From NCBI GenBank assembly GCA_036986135.1, contig BTQZ01000001.1, positions 186,001 through 250,000 of the forward strand: a DNA stretch of 64,000 nucleotides. Reading direction: 5' to 3'. The stretch's first letter is position 1. Each line of letters starts with the position of its first letter. Below are positions 34,546-44,385 of the stretch, piece after piece. The notes below the pieces were generated by a model that saw only the letters and a list, made by a program, of their open reading frames with translations, did no database searches and was not told the origin of the DNA. The stretch comes from JADFRG01 sp036986135. GTDB taxonomy: Bacteria > Chloroflexota > Anaerolineae > Anaerolineales > E44-bin32. The translations under genes were made by a program, and so were the position numbers.

Positions 34546-36114
34546 ATGCAAAGAAGAAGCCGCACTCTCGGCCTTGCCGCCATCGCCACCGTCCTCTTGG
34601 TGGGCGGCTACCTGGCCTACCGCGCGATTTCCGGCCAGGTGAACCTGGTTGGGATGCTCGCCAGAGGTGGTGCGGCCAATGTCAGCGTGCCGGAGGGTTT
34701 CGAAGTAAGCATCTTTGCCGAGGGGCTCCAAAGCCCTCGTTTCATCCGCTTCGATCCGCAAGGGAAGCTCTTTGTGGCGGAGCGCGGCGCGGATCGGATC
34801 GTGGTTCTGGAAGACAAGGACGGCGATGGTCGCTCCGATTCCCGGCAAGTATTCGCGGACAATTTGCCGAACCCCCACAGCCTGGTTTTTCACGAGGGTG
34901 CCTGGTACGTCGGAGTGCCAAGTGGGGTGGTAAGAATTACAGATTACGATAGCAATGGCCGGGCAGATGAGCGGACATCGCTGATCGACGACTATCCGAC
35001 CTCCGGCGCACACACTACGCGCACGGTTGAGTTTCTCAACGATGGGCGCATGGTGGTATCTGTCGGTTCGAGCTGCAACGTATGTGAAGAGCAGGACGCA
35101 CGCCGCGCGGCCGTTCTGGTCTATGACAATGCTGCTGCAGAGGGGGAAAAGCTTTTTGCGACCGGTCTGCGAAACGCAGTAGGGCTGACACTCCATCCCG
35201 ACACTGGAGAACTCTGGGCCACCAACAACGGCCGCGACTTGATGGGGGATGATCTCCCCCCTGAAAACATTTACGTCGTGAGAGAGGGAGCCGATTACGG
35301 TTGGCCAGGCTGCCACAGCGGCCGAATTCTCGACCCAGATTACGGCTACGAAGGAGCCTGCGACAACGTTGAAAAGCCGATCGCGGAGATGCAGGCCCAC
35401 TCGGCGCCGCTCGGTCTGGTCTTCTATGAAGGGGATGCCTTTCCCGAGCCTTATCGAGACGACCTTTTTATTGCCTACCACGGGTCCTGGAATCGCAGCG
35501 TGCCGACCGGTTACAAGGTGGTTCGGCTGCCCTTCGAAGGATCTGAGCCCGGCTCGGAAGTCGTCGACTTCGCCACCGGTTGGCTTGAAGAGGATCTGGA
35601 GACAGTGACCGGCCGTCCAGTGGGGCTCGCCGTTGGCCCGGACGGGGCGCTCTATGTGAGCGACGATTCGGGAGGCTTCATTTATCGGATTGCTTATACG
35701 GGGGATGAGGATTTGGAGGCAGCTCAAATGCGCGGTTCTTCTGATGTTCTCGCGGTTCGTGTGGCCGGGGAGTCGAACGCGTACGAATTCTCGGTCGAGG
35801 TAGCCAGTCCGGACACCGGATGCGACCAATACGCCGATTGGTGGGAGGTCGTATCGGAAAATGGCGAATTAATCTATCGCCGCACGTTGCTTCACAGCCA
35901 TGTCAACGAACAACCCTTCACAAGATCGGGAGGTCCTGTACCTATTGGGCCTGACGCTGTGGTGGTTGTCCGCGCACACATGTACCCTGGGGGCTACGGT
36001 GGAAGGGCTATGCGGGGAAGCGTTGCGAACGGCTTCGTAGCTTGGGATGCTGAGGCTGATTTTGCCGCAGGACTAGAGGAGGCTCCTCCTCAACCCCCCG
36101 ATTGTAGCTTCTAG
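34546..36114 (+). CDS. PQQ-type sugar/sorbosone dehydrogenase-like protein
   Basis: 522 residues from ATG 34546, with a signal anchor (RTLGLAAIATVLLVGGYLAY) that exports it. The six-bladed propeller pattern of soluble glucose and sorbosone dehydrogenases is clear: VPEGFEVSIFAEGLQSPRF, ERGADRIVVLEDKDGDGR, the catalytic GAHTTRT stretch, ENIYVV-ADYGWPGCH and YHGSWNRS. A beta-sandwich of about 130 residues follows the propeller. A quinone cofactor is expected from the family, but PQQ synthesis genes are not in this window. Confidence 0.85.
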   Translation: MQRRSRTLGLAAIATVLLVGGYLAYRAISGQVNLVGMLARGGAANVSVPEGFEVSIFAEGLQSPRFIRFDPQGKLFVAERGADRIVVLEDKDGDGRSDSRQVFADNLPNPHSLVFHEGAWYVGVPSGVVRITDYDSNGRADERTSLIDDYPTSGAHTTRTVEFLNDGRMVVSVGSSCNVCEEQDARRAAVLVYDNAAAEGEKLFATGLRNAVGLTLHPDTGELWATNNGRDLMGDDLPPENIYVVREGADYGWPGCHSGRILDPDYGYEGACDNVEKPIAEMQAHSAPLGLVFYEGDAFPEPYRDDLFIAYHGSWNRSVPTGYKVVRLPFEGSEPGSEVVDFATGWLEEDLETVTGRPVGLAVGPDGALYVSDDSGGFIYRIAYTGDEDLEAAQMRGSSDVLAVRVAGESNAYEFSVEVASPDTGCDQYADWWEVVSENGELIYRRTLLHSHVNEQPFTRSGGPVPIGPDAVVVVRAHMYPGGYGGRAMRGSVANGFVAWDAEADFAAGLEEAPPQPPDCSF

Positions 36115-36298
36115 CCAACGGTGCAACGGATCTGGCACCTACCCGGGCCGAACCCTCTACCGCACATTTCTATCGTGCTCACGCCATAGCCTCGCTTAGG
36201 TAGTCTTACATGTGCGGTGAAAGTCGATCACGATCTCACCCACTCCGTTAAATTAGCAGCTTTGAGATAAGATTTCTGCCACCGGGGAGAGACACTCG

Positions 36299-37273
36299 AT
36301 GGAGTATCGTCGTCTTGGAAACTCAGGCTTGAAGGTCAGCGCCTTGTCCTTTGGTGCATGGGTAACGTTCTCCAATCAGCTGGATGTGGGCCGGGCAGTC
36401 GAGATCATGGGTTCGGCCTACGACAATGGTGTTAATTTCTTCGACAATGCGGAAGTGTATGCCCACGGGGAAGCCGAGAGGATCATGGGTCGCGCGTTGG
36501 AGCAGCTTGCCTGGCCACGCGATAGCTATCTGGTTTCGAGCAAAGTGCGCTTTGGAAGTGTGCAGGATCCCAAGCCGACGCAGCTCGGGCTGAGCCGCAA
36601 ACATGTTATTGAAGCCTGCGATCAGGCGCTGGAGCGACTGGGGGTAGATTACCTGGATCTCTATCTTTGCCATCGGCCCGATTCGGAGGTTCCCATCAAA
36701 GAAACGGTGTGGGCGATGAGCGATCTCATTCAAATGGGAAAAGTCCACTATTGGGGAACATCGGAATGGCCAGCCGATGATCTCAGAGAAGCGCACGCAT
36801 TGGCCAAGGAATGGAGACTCATCGCACCCACAACAGAACAAACAGAGTACAACCTGTTTCATCGTGAGCGAATCGAGGTGGAGTACTTGGACCTCTATAA
36901 CAGCCTGGGCCTCGGCACGACGACCTTTTCACCGCTCGCTTCGGGCGTGTTGACCGGCAAATACAACCAGGGCATCCCGGAAGGTTCGCGCATGAAGCTC
37001 CCTGGCTATGAGTGGCTGCTCCGGTCGTTGAATAGTGAAGAAGGCCAGGCGCGCATCGCTAAGGTCCGTGAGCTGGAGGCCGTTGCCGAAGAACTCGGGA
37101 TAAGCATGGCTCAACTAGCCCTTGCATGGTGTCTTAGAAACCCGAACGTGAGCACCGTGATTACCGGCGCAACCACCTCGGATCAGGTCAAAGAGAATTT
37201 GGCAGCGCTGGAGGCCGTCACGTTGCTGACCGACGAAGTAATGGAGCGCATCGAGGGAGTTCTGGCGAGCTAG
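36299..37273 (+). CDS. Aldo/keto reductase (Kv-beta-like)
   Basis: 324 residues, starting behind GGGGAGAG. The catalytic tetrad can be located: Asp in FFDNAEVYAHGEAE with the tyrosine, Lys in VSSKV and His in LCHRPD. The C-terminal NADP-binding segment contains GATTSDQVKENL. It should reduce aldehydes or ketones with NADPH. The next gene, a nitrilase-type protein, starts 37 bases later. Confidence 0.9.
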   Translation: MEYRRLGNSGLKVSALSFGAWVTFSNQLDVGRAVEIMGSAYDNGVNFFDNAEVYAHGEAERIMGRALEQLAWPRDSYLVSSKVRFGSVQDPKPTQLGLSRKHVIEACDQALERLGVDYLDLYLCHRPDSEVPIKETVWAMSDLIQMGKVHYWGTSEWPADDLREAHALAKEWRLIAPTTEQTEYNLFHRERIEVEYLDLYNSLGLGTTTFSPLASGVLTGKYNQGIPEGSRMKLPGYEWLLRSLNSEEGQARIAKVRELEAVAEELGISMAQLALAWCLRNPNVSTVITGATTSDQVKENLAALEAVTLLTDEVMERIEGVLAS

Positions 37274-37310
37274 TGCCCGTAGTTGCGTTGATTCGGATAG
37301 GAGCTCTGAG

Positions 37311-38063
37311 ATCAAGGTAACAGTTTGCGAAACGAGCGATCCCTTGCAGGAGGCCGAGTGGACGCGGCTGGTTGAGCACGTGGCCCGCGAGCAAAGTGAA
37401 TTGGTGCTGCTGCCTGAGATGCCGTTCTTCCCCTGGATCGCGGCCGCAAAACCCTTCGAAGTCGGAAAGTGGGAGGCCTCGGTCGAGGAACATGAGCGCT
37501 GGATGACGCGCCTGACCGATCTCGCTCCCGCCAATGTGCTCGCCTCGCGCCCCGTCGCCGAGCGGCGCAACGAGGGATTCGTCTGGGATTCAACGTCGGG
37601 CTACCTGCGCGTTCATGACAAGTACTACCTTCCGGACGAGGAGCGCTTCTGGGAGGCGACCTGGTACGAACGTGGAGAGGCGGATTTCACTGTAGTAGAG
37701 ACAAAGGCCATCCAGGCAGGATTTTCCATCTGCACCGAGATTTGGTTCACGGAGCACGCGCGAGATTACGCACGACAAGGAATTCACTTGCTCGCATGTC
37801 CGCGCGCAACAGAAAGCTCGACCGTGGGCAAATGGATCGCCGGCGGACGGGCGGCAGCCGTCATGGCTGGCGCCTTCTGCATATCCTCCAACAGAAGCGG
37901 AGAAGGCAGCGGAGTCCAATGGGGAGGTAGCGGCTGGATCATCGATCCGGACGGTGAGGTACTTGGATTGACCAGCAGCAAAGAACCCTTCGTCACCCTG
38001 GATTTGGACTTTGAGAAGGCCGAGGCGGCTAAGGAGACCTACCCTCGCTACGTTTCTGAGTAA
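37311..38063 (+). CDS. Carbon-nitrogen hydrolase (nitrilase superfamily), starting at ATC
   Basis: 250 residues when read from ATC 37311. The catalytic triad is complete: Glu36 (LLPEMPFF), Lys104 (VHDKYYLP) and Cys141 (ICTEIW). With ATC the N-terminus is KVTVCETSDP, the normal first strand of the family. The next possible start, TTG 37344, would delete that strand. AGGAG lies 7 bases before the ATC, and no ATG, GTG or TTG precedes it in frame after the previous stop. It should hydrolyse an amide or nitrile; the substrate is unknown. Confidence 0.85.
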   Translation: MKVTVCETSDPLQEAEWTRLVEHVAREQSELVLLPEMPFFPWIAAAKPFEVGKWEASVEEHERWMTRLTDLAPANVLASRPVAERRNEGFVWDSTSGYLRVHDKYYLPDEERFWEATWYERGEADFTVVETKAIQAGFSICTEIWFTEHARDYARQGIHLLACPRATESSTVGKWIAGGRAAAVMAGAFCISSNRSGEGSGVQWGGSGWIIDPDGEVLGLTSSKEPFVTLDLDFEKAEAAKETYPRYVSE

Positions 38064-38213
38064 GCATCCCTCGTACCATCCGAATAGGCGAAAAGAATCG
38101 TTTGCCGATTGAGCGTATTTGCTACGGACCTGGCTTGTAAATCGCGCCCTACGGCAAGCTGGTATGATCATTTCGAACTTCGTTAGTTGAGGCTGGGGAA
38201 GGAGACGAATCTG

Positions 38214-38888
38214 ATGAGCTGGAACGCATCGCTAACCACGGCACAAATCCAAACGGTTTTCGAAGAAGAGGTCAAATCGGCCGGCGGCAAGGTCACTGAC
38301 ACTTTCGATGACGGTACGTTACTGTTCACGCGAGCCGTGCTGCCCAAGAATGAGAAGGTGGCGCGCCGAGATCGTGTCGACAAAGGTGTTGCACTGAAGG
38401 CGGCCTGGGAGGACATTTGGGTGCATCCATACGTCTTCCGTCGCGTTTGCATCAACGGAGCGATCGTGGCCCAAGCCGTGGCGACAAAGCACGTTGCGAA
38501 CGCTGAACATATCAGCCCGATCGAGATGGAAATCGGCCTCCGAGAGTCGGTGCGCATGTGCATTCAAGAGCAGGATTTCGAAGGCTATGCCGAGAAAATG
38601 AAGCGAGCCCGGGGCTTGTTCCCTGATCCACGCCTAACGCTCATGCCGCATCTGTCCATGCTGCCGGCCGATCAAGCGAGCGAGATCATCGAGGAGACGC
38701 ACCGGCGCTTCGCAAAAGGCGCAGATGAATCTCGCTACGGCCTGATCAACGCGGTCACGTCGCTAGCTCGCGATACTCGCAATCCTGAATTGCGATGGTC
38801 GCTGGAGACCATCGGAGGAGCGCTCATCGTCACCTCCACTCCAGCTCCTTCTGGCGCAGGATCTGGCAAGCTCGAGGTCGTGCGCTAA
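38214..38888 (+). CDS. Protein of unknown function
   Basis: 224 residues, ATG 38214 with AAGGAGA 8 bases upstream. I do not recognise a domain. The sequence is mixed alpha/beta: a start rich in charge (VFEEEVKSAGGKVTDTF), a middle WEDIWVHPYVFRRVCINGAIV and a helical end with ASEIIEETHRRFAK. The middle recalls loosely phage-type DUF932 proteins, but this is not a firm match. It has no signal or membrane segment, and no operon partner is evident. Confidence 0.6.
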   Translation: MSWNASLTTAQIQTVFEEEVKSAGGKVTDTFDDGTLLFTRAVLPKNEKVARRDRVDKGVALKAAWEDIWVHPYVFRRVCINGAIVAQAVATKHVANAEHISPIEMEIGLRESVRMCIQEQDFEGYAEKMKRARGLFPDPRLTLMPHLSMLPADQASEIIEETHRRFAKGADESRYGLINAVTSLARDTRNPELRWSLETIGGALIVTSTPAPSGAGSGKLEVVR

Positions 38889-39047
38889 GCAGCTGGGACT
38901 CTTATAACCAACCACCATATTAACTACGAGCGATTGAAATCACCCGCTATTACTTGATCCTGGATTTGGCGCGCCGTCCAGAGGCGCGGGGGAGGCCCGT
39001 GGATTTCACTCGGTGGTGACAAAACGTCGCATGGGGAGGGGACTCGA

Positions 39048-39707
39048 ATGACCGAAGCCGTCGACCCGGCGATCGCTGTTCTGATCTTCGCCTCCGCAGT
39101 GGTCGCCATCCTCAGCAGCTACTTCGTCCGCAAACCGATCGTCTTCTACATTACCAAGCCGCTGACGACCACGCTTATTCTTGTGCCCGTCCTGGTCCTA
39201 GTGCCCGATTCGGGGGGCGCTTACATTCCGCTCATCGCGGGAGGCCTGGCGTTCGCACTCCTTGGCGATATCCTGCTGATGCTGCCGGAGGAGCGGTTTG
39301 TGTTGGGGATCGCGAGTTTTGCGGTCACGCACGTGCTCTACCTTGCAGCCTTTATCGCGGCGGCCGGCGTCGCCTTGATAAACCCCTCCACCATTCCGCT
39401 AATCATCTTTGCGGTCCTCATGGCTCGCTTCCTCTGGCCCGGGGTACGGAAGTCGCTCCAAATCCCTGTCCTTGCATACGTCTTGCTCATCACCGTCATG
39501 ACTGCGCAGGCAGTTGGCGCAGCTCTGGTGTCGGAGAGTACCGGACTTGCGATCGCCGCAGCGGGCGCGGTACTCTTCATTGCCTCTGACTCAATGTTGG
39601 CCGTCAATCGGTTTCGAATACCATTCCCGGCAGCTCGGTCTCTGGTGTTGTCCACCTACTGGCTGGGACAATGGCTGATCGCGCTTTCGACACGACTAGG
39701 CGCTTAG
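39048..39707 (+). CDS. YhhN-family membrane protein (lysoplasmalogenase-like)
   Basis: 219 residues, about seven to eight membrane segments. Family motifs include KPLTTTLI, FALLGDILLMLP, VLGIASFAVTHVLYL, SDSMLAVNRF and the final STYWLGQWLIAL. GGAGGGG precedes ATG 39048. The animal member TMEM86 cleaves the vinyl ether of lysoplasmalogens; the bacterial role is mostly inferred. pyrD starts 91 bases downstream. Confidence 0.85.
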   Translation: MTEAVDPAIAVLIFASAVVAILSSYFVRKPIVFYITKPLTTTLILVPVLVLVPDSGGAYIPLIAGGLAFALLGDILLMLPEERFVLGIASFAVTHVLYLAAFIAAAGVALINPSTIPLIIFAVLMARFLWPGVRKSLQIPVLAYVLLITVMTAQAVGAALVSESTGLAIAAAGAVLFIASDSMLAVNRFRIPFPAARSLVLSTYWLGQWLIALSTRLGA

Positions 39708-39798
39708 ATGATCAAGCAGACCGCAATTCGGCTGTGGAGGGAAGAACTGCCGTCGAACGCTTGATTAAGCGCTCTGCTCATGATGAAATGCGAACTAG

Positions 39799-40827
39799 AT
39801 GGCAAGCTATGACGCGTTTCGCAACCTCCTGTTTCGGCTGGAACCTGAACGCGCCCACCGCCTGACGCTGCAAATGCTAGCACTGGCGGGCGCCATCCCG
39901 GCGTTGAGGTCCGGCATGCGCCGGATCTTTTCATTCGAGGATCCGGCGCTCAGGGTACGGGCATTTGGATTGGAGTTCGCGAATCCAGTGGGGTTAGCCG
40001 CCGGCTACGATAAGGACGGGCTGGCCATGCACGGGCTTGCCTGCCTTGGGTTCGGCCACCTCGAACTCGGGACGGTGACATCGGCGCCCCAGCAGGGGAA
40101 TCCTCGACCGCGCCTCTTTCGTCTGGCGGAAGATCAGGCACTCATAAATCGAATGGGCTTCCCAAATCAAGGCGTTTCGCGGATGCTTGAAAGGCTCAAG
40201 AAACGGCCGGCCGGCATAGTGCTGGGGATCAACATTGGCAAATCGGCCGAGACGCCCATTCAAGAGGCGAGTCGGGATTACACGCGCTTGATGGAGCTCG
40301 TCTATGAGAGCGCCGACTACCTGGCAATAAACGTCTCTTCGCCCAACACGACTGGCCTTCGACAACTGCAGGGACGCCGATACCTCGAAGACCTTCTGAG
40401 TGATCTAGCCGGCACGCGCGCACGGCTCATTGCCGAGTCCGGGAAGAGCCGGCCGGTGCTGGTGAAGCTGGCTCCCGATCTGGACGATACCGGACTTGAG
40501 CAGGCGATTGAGGTCATCCAGGGAACCGGAATGGATGGGATCATCGTAGCCAATACAACGACCTCGCGAGACGGGCTGCGCGCGCCATCGGTAGACGAAT
40601 CTGGTGGCCTGAGCGGCTTGCCCCTGTTCCGTCGGTCCACCGATATGATCCGACATGTACGCGCCAAAACTGGCGGAGGACTTCCGATCATCGGAGTCGG
40701 CGGTGTCTTTGGGCCGGAGCAGGCGCTAGAGAAACTGAACGCGGGCGCGACTCTGATTCAAATGTATACCGGTCTTATCTACCGAGGACCTGGTCTGATT
40801 CGTGAGATTCTGGTCGCAGTCGGTTAG
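39799..40827 (+). CDS. pyrD: Dihydroorotate dehydrogenase (quinone), class 2
   Basis: 342 residues with the N-terminal membrane-associated helices of class 2 (YDAFRNLLFRLEPERAHRLTLQML). FMN and orotate motifs are visible: NPVGLAAGYDKDG, FGHLELGTV, NVSSPNTTGLR with the catalytic serine, VKLAPDL and GVGGVFGPEQA. It oxidises dihydroorotate and passes electrons to quinone, so the cell should have a respiratory quinone pool. It is apart from the pyrC-B-FE operon and shares a strand with the next gene, which begins 9 bases later. Confidence 0.94.
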   Translation: MASYDAFRNLLFRLEPERAHRLTLQMLALAGAIPALRSGMRRIFSFEDPALRVRAFGLEFANPVGLAAGYDKDGLAMHGLACLGFGHLELGTVTSAPQQGNPRPRLFRLAEDQALINRMGFPNQGVSRMLERLKKRPAGIVLGINIGKSAETPIQEASRDYTRLMELVYESADYLAINVSSPNTTGLRQLQGRRYLEDLLSDLAGTRARLIAESGKSRPVLVKLAPDLDDTGLEQAIEVIQGTGMDGIIVANTTTSRDGLRAPSVDESGGLSGLPLFRRSTDMIRHVRAKTGGGLPIIGVGGVFGPEQALEKLNAGATLIQMYTGLIYRGPGLIREILVAVG

Positions 40828-40836
40828 GATTTGGAT

Positions 40837-41901
40837 ATGAACAGGCAGCGAGCCAGTAGATCCATTGCTCTCCTCCTGCTCTTCTACATCGTAAATCTAG
40901 CCATCCAATTCCTGACGACGCCCGAACCGACAGTCGAGCCTCAGGCGCAAGCAGAAACTTGGTACGGCTTGTACTTCACCAATCCAGAGGGGGCCTCCGC
41001 TTCATCCTTGAGGGGAGGGCCGGATGCGAAGCTTGCGGCCGCGATGGATGCCGCCGCCGAATCCATCGATGTAGCCGCCCAGGAAATCGACCTATGGAGC
41101 ATCCGGGACGCGCTAATCAGGGCGCATGAGCGGGGACTCACGGTGCGAGTAGTCACCGAGTCCGACTACGCGTCAAATCCCGAGATGCAGGCGCTGGCAC
41201 TGCCGGGCATTCCCTTGCGGGAGGATGAGCGGCAGCCACTGATGCACAACAAATTCGTAGTCATTGACGGAGAAGAAGTCTGGACCGGATCTATGAACCT
41301 GACGGTCAATGGCGCCTATCGCAACAACAATAACTTGTTACGCATCCAATCCACCATGCTTGCCGAGCAATACACAGAGGAATTCGAAGAGATGTTTATC
41401 GAGGATCGTTTCGGACCTCTATCGTGGCCTGATGTCCCCCAGGGCGGCGTCGAGGCGGAAGGAACCCAGATAGAGGCGCTCTTCTCACCGGACATGCGCG
41501 TAGGGGACCGTATTGTCGCCCTGCTCCAAGGCGCTGAAAAGAGCATCCATGTGATGGCCTTTAACCTGACGCTTGACACAATCGCAGACACAATCTTGCG
41601 TCGGGCCAGCGAGGGAATCGAGGTGCAGGGCCTGTTTGACGCCGGTCAGTCGCAGAACCAGGGCAGCGATGTGGCACGTCTACAAGAATCCGGTCTCGAT
41701 ATCATGCTCGATGGCAACCCGCGCAAGATGCACCACAAGGTAATCATCGTGGATGGGAGCATTGTTATCACCGGCTCCTACAACTTTAGCCGCAACGCCG
41801 AAGAGAAGAATGACGAGAACGTGCTCATCATCTACAGCCCGGAGCTGGCCGAACAGTATTTAGAAGAATTCTCTCGCTTGCGGGAAATTGCCAGCAACTA
41901 G
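40837..41901 (+). CDS. Phospholipase D-like protein, two HKD motifs, membrane-anchored
   Basis: 354 residues from ATG 40837 (a TTG at 40831 is also possible). A single N-terminal helix (IALLLLFYIVNLAIQFL) exports it. Both HKD signatures are complete: MHNKFVVIDG and MHHKVIIVDG, each followed by a TGS(M/Y)N motif. That makes it a monomeric PLD/nuclease-type enzyme acting outside the membrane on a phosphodiester. It may share a transcript with pyrD. Confidence 0.9.
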   Translation: MNRQRASRSIALLLLFYIVNLAIQFLTTPEPTVEPQAQAETWYGLYFTNPEGASASSLRGGPDAKLAAAMDAAAESIDVAAQEIDLWSIRDALIRAHERGLTVRVVTESDYASNPEMQALALPGIPLREDERQPLMHNKFVVIDGEEVWTGSMNLTVNGAYRNNNNLLRIQSTMLAEQYTEEFEEMFIEDRFGPLSWPDVPQGGVEAEGTQIEALFSPDMRVGDRIVALLQGAEKSIHVMAFNLTLDTIADTILRRASEGIEVQGLFDAGQSQNQGSDVARLQESGLDIMLDGNPRKMHHKVIIVDGSIVITGSYNFSRNAEEKNDENVLIIYSPELAEQYLEEFSRLREIASN

Positions 41902-41916
41902 AAGAACAAGCTGGCT

Positions 41917-41943
41917 CACCGATAGGTTTCGACCTCTTCGGTG
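41917..41943. terminator. Hairpin in the convergent gap (candidate bidirectional terminator)
   Basis: CACCGA / TCGGTG arms enclose an AGGT-TTCG-ACCT inner stem. It lies between the ends of the phospholipase D-like gene (plus) and tsaD (minus). No long T-run follows, so it may act with Rho or as a weak bidirectional stop. A second hairpin (ATCAG...CTGAT) lies about 25 bases further on. Confidence 0.5.
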
Positions 41944-42043
41944 CGTTGGACCACGGCCCTTCTCTCGTATCAGGGAGTGAGACTCTGATCGGTAGGTGAA
42001 TCCAGGCGCGAAAGCGCGAGGGTCGGAGCTATCCGATTGCTGC

Positions 42044-43093
42044 TTAGTTGGGACTTTGATCCAGTGGCCAGCTGGGAAGGACGTCCATATCCAGCGCGTC
42101 GCGCTGGCCGGCGCCGAAGCGCCGGTGTCCGACGGCGGCGGTCATGGCGGCATTGTCGGTGCAGAGCTCCAGGGGAGGGGTGCGCACCGGAAGCTTGGAT
42201 TGAGCTTCGAAGGCCTCGCGTAGCGGCGTATTGGCAGACACTCCGCCCGCCACGAGGATCTCCTGTGCCTTGAAATCTTTGGCGGCCTCGAGCGTCTTCA
42301 CCACAAGTACATCGACCACGGCCGCTTGAAAGGCGGCGGAGATATCCGCAATGGGCAGCCCGGGTCGCGGTGCCTCTACGCCTGCCTTCAATTCCGGTTG
42401 GCGCTCGCGCACTTCACGCAGCACGGCAGTCTTGAGTCCGCTGAAGGAGAAATCCCAGGTCCCTTCCAGCCAGGCGCGCGGAAACTTGAAGGCCACCGGA
42501 TCGCCCTTTTCAGCGGCCTCCTGAACCGCCGGCCCGCCTGGATACGCCAGACCGAGCAGGCGGGCCACCTTATCAAAGGCTTCGCCCGCGGCATCGTCCA
42601 GCGTCCCGCCTAGACGCTTGTATTTAAGGTGGTCCTCCATCAGTACCAGCTCCGTGTGTCCACCGGAGACGATGAGCGCAAGCAGCGGAAAATTAGGCTC
42701 AGGCTCCTCTTCGACCAGCCAGATGGAGTAAAGGTGGGCTTCCAGGTGGTTGATGCCCAGGATCGGCAAGTTGGCAGCCAACGCCAGGCCTTTGGCCATG
42801 TTCATGCCCACCACGAGCGAGCCGGCCAGGCCCGGGCCGCGGGTTACGGCAATGGCATCGATGGCCTCGAGTCCCGCATGGGCCGAATCTAAGGCCTCAG
42901 AAACAACCGAGTAGATCGCCTCAACGTGGATGCGCGAGGCGACCTCCGGGTAAACTCCGCCATAGGCGGCATGCTCCGCAGCCTGAGAGGCGACCACATT
43001 GGAGCGTATGGACCGCCCGTTTTCGACGACCGCCGCGGCAGTTTCGTCGCAAGAGGTCTCAATCCCTAGAATACGTGTTTCGCCGCTTGCCAT
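42044..43093 (-). CDS. tsaD: tRNA N6-threonylcarbamoyladenosine synthase subunit TsaD
   Basis: 349 residues. N-terminal LGIETSCDET, the metal-binding HLEAH at 116-120, SGGHTELV and the late AGGVSANTPLR are the family motifs. It transfers the threonylcarbamoyl group to A37 of tRNAs that read ANN codons. It is the last gene of the minus-strand group that includes selA, with 31 bases between it and the M24 peptidase. Confidence 0.95.
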   Translation of the reverse strand: MASGETRILGIETSCDETAAAVVENGRSIRSNVVASQAAEHAAYGGVYPEVASRIHVEAIYSVVSEALDSAHAGLEAIDAIAVTRGPGLAGSLVVGMNMAKGLALAANLPILGINHLEAHLYSIWLVEEEPEPNFPLLALIVSGGHTELVLMEDHLKYKRLGGTLDDAAGEAFDKVARLLGLAYPGGPAVQEAAEKGDPVAFKFPRAWLEGTWDFSFSGLKTAVLREVRERQPELKAGVEAPRPGLPIADISAAFQAAVVDVLVVKTLEAAKDFKAQEILVAGGVSANTPLREAFEAQSKLPVRTPPLELCTDNAAMTAAVGHRRFGAGQRDALDMDVLPSWPLDQSPN

Positions 43094-43124
43094 TTCGTAA
43101 TCCTGTACTGGTCTGCGATCGACC

Positions 43125-44363
43125 TCAAGCCTCCCGGATCTTCAGCAACAGGTCCATCGGATATTCCGCAAGGACCTCGAAACCGCCCTGCGGATTGGCC
43201 CAGACCGTATCTTCAAGTCGCACTCCGACGCCGCGCGCCGGGTAGTAGAGCCCCGGCTCAAAGGCAAACACCGTGCCGGGAGCTAATATATCTTGGTTGC
43301 TCTCAATGTGGCTGAAGCCTGGCGCCTCGTGAATCGCCAGTCCCAATCCGTGGGCCAGGGAATGCACATATCCGTCCGTCGTTCCTGGTGTATTGTGCAC
43401 GGTCGGATGACCCTTGGACTCGAACTGCTCGCAGGTCATGATCTGGAATTCCCGGCACGGCGTGTCGGCCTTCAGCCGATCAAACACCGAATGATATACC
43501 TCAAGCACGTCCTGATAAAGCGCCTCTGCCTCATCCGTGGCCCAGCCCAGGCACCACGTACGCGTGAAGTCGTAGAAGTACCCGCCGCCAGCCTCGCTGG
43601 GAAAGAGGTCAAAGATGATCGTCTTGCCAAGTTCCACCGGATGTTCGTCCTGGCCCGCGCTGTGGGGCACGGCCGCATCCCGGCCCATTGAGAATATAGT
43701 GCCTTCAGGATTCTCCGCCCCGCGCATGGCCAGCCACAGATTGATTCGCCGCTTGACTTCTCCGATGGTCAGGACCTCGCCCGCTCGATTGACGAGCACT
43801 CCGTCCTTGGCCTGATGGGAGGTCAAGTAATCTGCCACTTCACCCACAACTTCCGTGGTGACCTTTCCCATCCGCCGAATGCGTTCCACTTCTTGCTCGT
43901 CTTTCGTCGCGCGCGCCCGAGACAGCACAGATCTGTTCTCGGACTCGCCGACCAGCTCGATTCCATCCAGGCTTTCCTGCAGCCGGTCGAAAATGCCAAA
44001 TCCAACTCCAAGTTCTGCCTTGCCATATAGGGCCACGCGTCCAGAGACTTCATAGTCGCGGAGGATCTCTTCTAATAGCAGGGCGGCGGCTTGAATGTGA
44101 TCCCCTTTCGACCTCTCAATGAGCTCCGTGGGCCGATAGTCGTCGAGGCTCTTAGTTTCCAGGCCGGCGCGGGCAGCCTCGTCGCGCTCCATCGAATGGT
44201 GGAAAAGCACAGGGGATTTACCTACCCGCTTCAATAGGTAGCCGGAGGTAACATGCACCAAGCCGGTGAAGTAAGCCTTATTTGGATTGTGCGCCACGGG
44301 GCCAGAGATGAGCAGCGCCTGCAGGTCGGCCTCTCGCATGAGTCTATCGATGTCAGATTTCAT
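43125..44363 (-). CDS. M24-family Xaa-Pro-type aminopeptidase
   Basis: 412 residues. The pita-bread fold has its metal ligands in IFDLFPS, YDFTRTW, LAHGLGL, FEPGLYYP and RLEDTVW. The N-terminal creatinase-like domain (1-170) is divergent. It should remove N-terminal residues preceding proline, using two metal ions. Its start lies 22 bases after the selA stop. Confidence 0.88.
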   Translation of the reverse strand: MKSDIDRLMREADLQALLISGPVAHNPNKAYFTGLVHVTSGYLLKRVGKSPVLFHHSMERDEAARAGLETKSLDDYRPTELIERSKGDHIQAAALLLEEILRDYEVSGRVALYGKAELGVGFGIFDRLQESLDGIELVGESENRSVLSRARATKDEQEVERIRRMGKVTTEVVGEVADYLTSHQAKDGVLVNRAGEVLTIGEVKRRINLWLAMRGAENPEGTIFSMGRDAAVPHSAGQDEHPVELGKTIIFDLFPSEAGGGYFYDFTRTWCLGWATDEAEALYQDVLEVYHSVFDRLKADTPCREFQIMTCEQFESKGHPTVHNTPGTTDGYVHSLAHGLGLAIHEAPGFSHIESNQDILAPGTVFAFEPGLYYPARGVGVRLEDTVWANPQGGFEVLAEYPMDLLLKIREA

Positions 44364-44385
44364 GGATGAAGGATTTCAATGCCCG

